Shown in pieces: positions 61,453 through 64,000 of a stretch of DNA of 64,000 bases. A model generated the notes under the pieces. It did no database searches. It was not told where the DNA came from and worked only from the letters and a program-made list of their open reading frames with translations. The translations under genes and the position numbers were made by a program. Within the stretch, counting starts at the first letter, position 1. Every line of letters begins with the position of its first letter. Location: the NCBI GenBank assembly GCA_964421565.1, contig CAYQXJ010000007.1, positions 62,001 to 126,000 of the forward strand, written 5' to 3'. This DNA comes from CAYQXJ01 sp964421565. GTDB lineage: Bacteria > Planctomycetota > Brocadiia > SM23-32.

Positions 61453-63411
61453 TCAGATGGCAAACACGTGGTTATTGACCTCGCGAGCCAGCAGATCGAT
61501 AACCGCCCATACACCACCGGCGGCGAAGCTGCCCGCCGCCGCGCCGATGAATAGACGCCGCACCGTGCGGTATGCGCTGTGGCCGCCGAGCTTGACGAGG
61601 CCAAACTTGATGAGCCATGCCAGGAAGACGGAGAACCAGAAGTTGTAGACCATATGGGTGTGCGCGATCAGGAAGGCCACCGGGTGCAAGGGCCACCAGA
61701 AGAAAATGCGCTGCGCGGCAATCAACAGGCCCATCATCGCCGCCCCCACGCCACTCCAGGTGACCGCAGCAATCTGGAAGCCCTGATTCGCCGCCAGCAT
61801 CCCGGACGTGCGCCACCACGGTGAGCGCGAGGAGTTGATGATGAACCAGTCATTCAGGTTCGCCGCGCCGTGAAGGTAGCCGCTGTGGATAACACGCACT
61901 GAGGCGGTTGCGAAGACAACGAACACCGAGAGCAGCATCAGCCACATGATGCCACGTCTGCGGACCAACCTTGCGCCATGGGCCGAACCCGAGGCGGGCG
62001 TGTTGCGCAGGTCGGCATTCCATTGCTGCAACCCGAGCATCGCCATATCCGTGCGGCTCAGCGTTGCGGCCCCGAACACCTGGCGCATATAAGGCGAAAC
62101 GGGAGCGGGGGAGCTTAGAGAGGGCAACCCCACCTGGGCAATCACTCGGGCCACCGTGTAGTGAATACACAACAGCAGGCAGAGGAACAGCACGGTATAG
62201 CGCAAGGCCATGCCGGCCTGCGTCAACCATACACCCATAACCACGAGGCATAGAGCGATCGTGATGAACATCGCCCGGTAGGAAGCCGGCTCCTCCCTGT
62301 CGTACGCCACGTCTCCGAAACCTAAGCCGCATCGTACCGCGCGCCGCAAGTGCTGACGGGAATACCAAAGGCTGCTCAGCACAAAGGCAAGCACGGCGCC
62401 CATCGCCATCTGGCTCGCCTGCTGGCGCCCGCCGTAGGGAACATATGCCTCCAGGCCCGGATACTTCGTGCTGACTAACGTGCGCAACAGCCAGGCGGTG
62501 AACGCCATCACCCACACGCTGAGCGCAATCCGGTTAGGAATCAGGAATACCAGGGTCAGCACGGCCGGATGCAGGAAGAAGCGTAACTGCGCCGTCGTAG
62601 TCAACTGCGCTTGCACATCGAGCTGGAACCGCCAGTTTGTGCCCGCTGCGTAGTGCGATATGCCGCTGAGGCTGTAGCCGACGAACAACGCCACAAAACC
62701 GAGCCAGAACATGCCGCTGCGGAAGATGGAGTCGGGATGTGACGGGTTAGCGGCGGCCCCGCACAACTCCTCGGGCACCTGCGCGATGGGGTAGCTGAGG
62801 TGCTCGTAGTCCACCCACTGCTTGCGCATCAGCATCATCACCGCGATGAACAGCCCCCACGTCGCCATCAGGTAGACTGCCCACAACGCCAGTGGCCTCA
62901 CCCACGGCCCCCACGGCATCGGCTGCCCCGGGCGCACGCCCTCCCAGAACATACGGATCGCCACGGTGCCGCCGCCCGGATCGTAGGGCATCAGCCACTT
63001 CGGGATGTAGGGGACGATGGTCTGATGCCAGTTATTCGCCGGGCTGGCGTAGTATTGAGCCGAGGACATGAGCGGTATCAGGTGAACCGTTCCCCCGGAG
63101 GTAGCCACCGATCCGCCGGCGAAGACCATGGCGACGATTACCAGCAGCTCGCCCTGGCTCAGAAGGACCCTCCGCCATAGAAGAGCCGGCAGCAGGTTCA
63201 CAAACAGCAGAAGCGCCAGCACGAAGAAGGTGGCTCCGCCCAGGTGGTAATCGGTGAACAGGTAGGACGAACTCATGTAGATGGTGAGGTAGGGCTCAAA
63301 GACGCCGACCACCAGGCACAGCAAGATGCCGATGAGCACGCTGCGCAAAGAGAGGAACCGACCGACGCGAGAAAGCGACCGCTCCGGGGCGTGCGACTGG
63401 CGCAATTGCAT
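61453..63411 (-). CDS. DUF6785/DUF6784-like large membrane protein, copy B
   Basis: A 652-residue membrane protein, paralogous to the neighbouring copy A along its whole length (MRKQWVDYEHLSYPIAQVPE, FLIPNRIALSVWV, AQVGLPSLSSPA). About 12-14 helices are apparent, and there is no soluble enzyme domain. The start at 63411 has GGAG about 10 bases upstream; a longer frame overlapping the divergent regulator was rejected. It is the first gene of a pair facing the GH9 gene and divergent from an Rrf2 gene that might regulate it. Confidence 0.77.
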   Translation of the reverse strand: MQLRQSHAPERSLSRVGRFLSLRSVLIGILLCLVVGVFEPYLTIYMSSSYLFTDYHLGGATFFVLALLLFVNLLPALLWRRVLLSQGELLVIVAMVFAGGSVATSGGTVHLIPLMSSAQYYASPANNWHQTIVPYIPKWLMPYDPGGGTVAIRMFWEGVRPGQPMPWGPWVRPLALWAVYLMATWGLFIAVMMLMRKQWVDYEHLSYPIAQVPEELCGAAANPSHPDSIFRSGMFWLGFVALFVGYSLSGISHYAAGTNWRFQLDVQAQLTTTAQLRFFLHPAVLTLVFLIPNRIALSVWVMAFTAWLLRTLVSTKYPGLEAYVPYGGRQQASQMAMGAVLAFVLSSLWYSRQHLRRAVRCGLGFGDVAYDREEPASYRAMFITIALCLVVMGVWLTQAGMALRYTVLFLCLLLCIHYTVARVIAQVGLPSLSSPAPVSPYMRQVFGAATLSRTDMAMLGLQQWNADLRNTPASGSAHGARLVRRRGIMWLMLLSVFVVFATASVRVIHSGYLHGAANLNDWFIINSSRSPWWRTSGMLAANQGFQIAAVTWSGVGAAMMGLLIAAQRIFFWWPLHPVAFLIAHTHMVYNFWFSVFLAWLIKFGLVKLGGHSAYRTVRRLFIGAAAGSFAAGGVWAVIDLLAREVNNHVFAI

Positions 63412-63451
63412 CAAGTGGGAGCTCCATGGGTGAGTGCGCACAGAAGATGCC

Positions 63452-63481
63452 CTTATACAAGAACGGAGCGCCCCGTCGCAA
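63452..63481 (-). promoter_or_regulatory. Sigma-70-type promoter of the membrane-protein pair
   Basis: Minus-strand TTGCGA, an 18-base spacer and TATAAG, with a predicted start about 34 bases before the ATG. Confidence 0.5.
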
Positions 63482-63647
63482 GCGTGCCGAGCTCCTTTGC
63501 CAGAACATTGTAGCCACCCGTAGAGAGGTGCAGATTGCCGGTTGTCGGAGTGTTCCCGCCCGGCCCTTCGATGCCACCTGAAAAGGTCGTCCGCAAGTGG
63601 CAACCGCGCCGCGGCGATCGCACCCCCGAACTTTTCAGAAACGGCAG

Positions 63648-63676
63648 TTGACACGGGGAGGCCGGAGAGATAAACT
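63648..63676 (+). promoter_or_regulatory. Sigma-70-type promoter of the rrf2 gene
   Basis: A perfect TTGACA, a 17-base spacer and TAAACT, with a predicted start near 63683. CTGGA/TCCAG inverted bases lie at 63675-63702 and might be an autoregulatory operator. The rest of the 63412-63715 spacer shows nothing clear. Confidence 0.5.
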
Positions 63677-63715
63677 GGATAATAAGGGTATAGATTCTCC
63701 AGATAAGGCCCGGAA

Positions 63716-64000
63716 ATGAGGCTCTCAACCAGGGTTCGGTACGCATGTCGCGCGATGGTGGACCTGGCCATATACCACGATGAAGGGCCGGTGACGCTCG
63801 AGAAGCTGGCGGAAGACACGGCCATCCCGCCGAAGTATCTGGCGAAGATAATCCAGGAGTTGCGGCGCAGCGGACTGATCTGTAGTGTCCGGGGCGCCCA
63901 TGGCGGCTATCTCATGGCTGGCCCGGCCGATCGTGTCCGGCTGCTCGATATCTGGGAAGCGCTGGAGGGACCGGTCTGCCCCGTAGAATGCCTGGAGCAT
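63716..64000 (+). CDS. Rrf2-family transcriptional regulator (3' truncated by window)
   Basis: Ninety-five residues run to the window edge. The start MRLSTRVRYACRAMVDLA, the winged-helix segment IPPKYLAKIIQELRRSGL and the wing SVRGAHGGYLMAG are typical of Rrf2 regulators such as IscR or NsrR. Cys residues in GPVCPVECLEH fit the beginning of the Fe-S binding site, though the last ligands are beyond the edge. It would sense Fe-S status or a redox signal. It is divergent from the DUF6785 pair. Confidence 0.88.
   Translation, partial: MRLSTRVRYACRAMVDLAIYHDEGPVTLEKLAEDTAIPPKYLAKIIQELRRSGLICSVRGAHGGYLMAGPADRVRLLDIWEALEGPVCPVECLEH

Noticed and set aside
63590..63620. Sigma-54 site TGGCAACCGCGCCGCGG
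   Set aside because: GG and GC are 10 bases apart, but the TT before GC is missing and no gene start fits.
1..64000. tRNA, rRNA, CRISPR or insertion sequence
   Set aside because: No T-loop plus acceptor-stem pairing, rRNA blocks, spaced repeat arrays or transposase motifs were found by eye; a tRNAscan or CRISPR search could still find a missed tRNA.

Overview
The window is 64 kb of GC-rich bacterial chromosome with tightly packed genes and no mobile element, CRISPR array, rRNA or recognisable tRNA. Heptose synthesis genes (hldE, gmhA) point to a diderm with LPS-type glycans. HAD-YvcK and IspH-UbiA fusions, FHA-linked kinases, UroD-family and xylose-isomerase-like TIM-barrel enzymes, large DUF6785-type membrane proteins and a GH9 enzyme recall uncultured PVC, Hydrogenedentota or Armatimonadota-like lineages. 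This is inference: no marker in the window fixes the phylum.

Layout. 1-8.4 kb: the end of a UDP-sugar dehydrogenase, a TIM-barrel isomerase, a secreted TPR/HEAT protein, lysA, an orphan degenerate HepT-like protein, radA and a PfkB kinase. 8.4-16.5 kb: the HAD-YvcK fusion, pyrF, then der-uvrA-HAD phosphatase. 16.7-24.8 kb: a cold-shock gene with clear promoter and terminator, then a plus-strand run of ldh, hldE, gmhA, M50 protease, scpA, phosphoesterase and yidC. 24.8-31.2 kb: an HD-GYP protein, then a four-gene set with one TadG-like von Willebrand factor A protein and three secreted or anchored proteins behind a sigma-54-type promoter, facing a secreted TPR protein. 31.3-38.2 kb: the conserved DUF2344-rng-rplU-rpmA-obg block, then mnmE and a zinc alcohol dehydrogenase. 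38.2-42.2 kb: four minus-strand genes encoding one FHA protein, one intact Ser/Thr kinase and two FHA-linked pseudokinases. 42.3-53.3 kb: IspH-UbiA, a large TPR protein, argJ, a promoter-driven region without ORFs, a UroD-family protein, rpsO-pnp and a sigma-54 activator with a non-phosphorylatable receiver. 53.3-64 kb: a candidate small RNA with C-rich loops, a radical SAM protein, a GT39-like membrane glycosyltransferase, a second cold-shock gene, a GH9 protein, two tandem DUF6785-type membrane proteins and a truncated Rrf2 regulator.

The signals most worth follow-up are the kinase/pseudokinase/FHA module, the candidate sRNA at 53549-53677, the ORF-free transcript candidate at 47.77-48.05 kb, the sigma-54 promoter before the TadG/vWA cluster, and the two gene fusions. 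Start codons were chosen from ribosome-binding sites and family lengths. Promoters were read by eye and are unproven.
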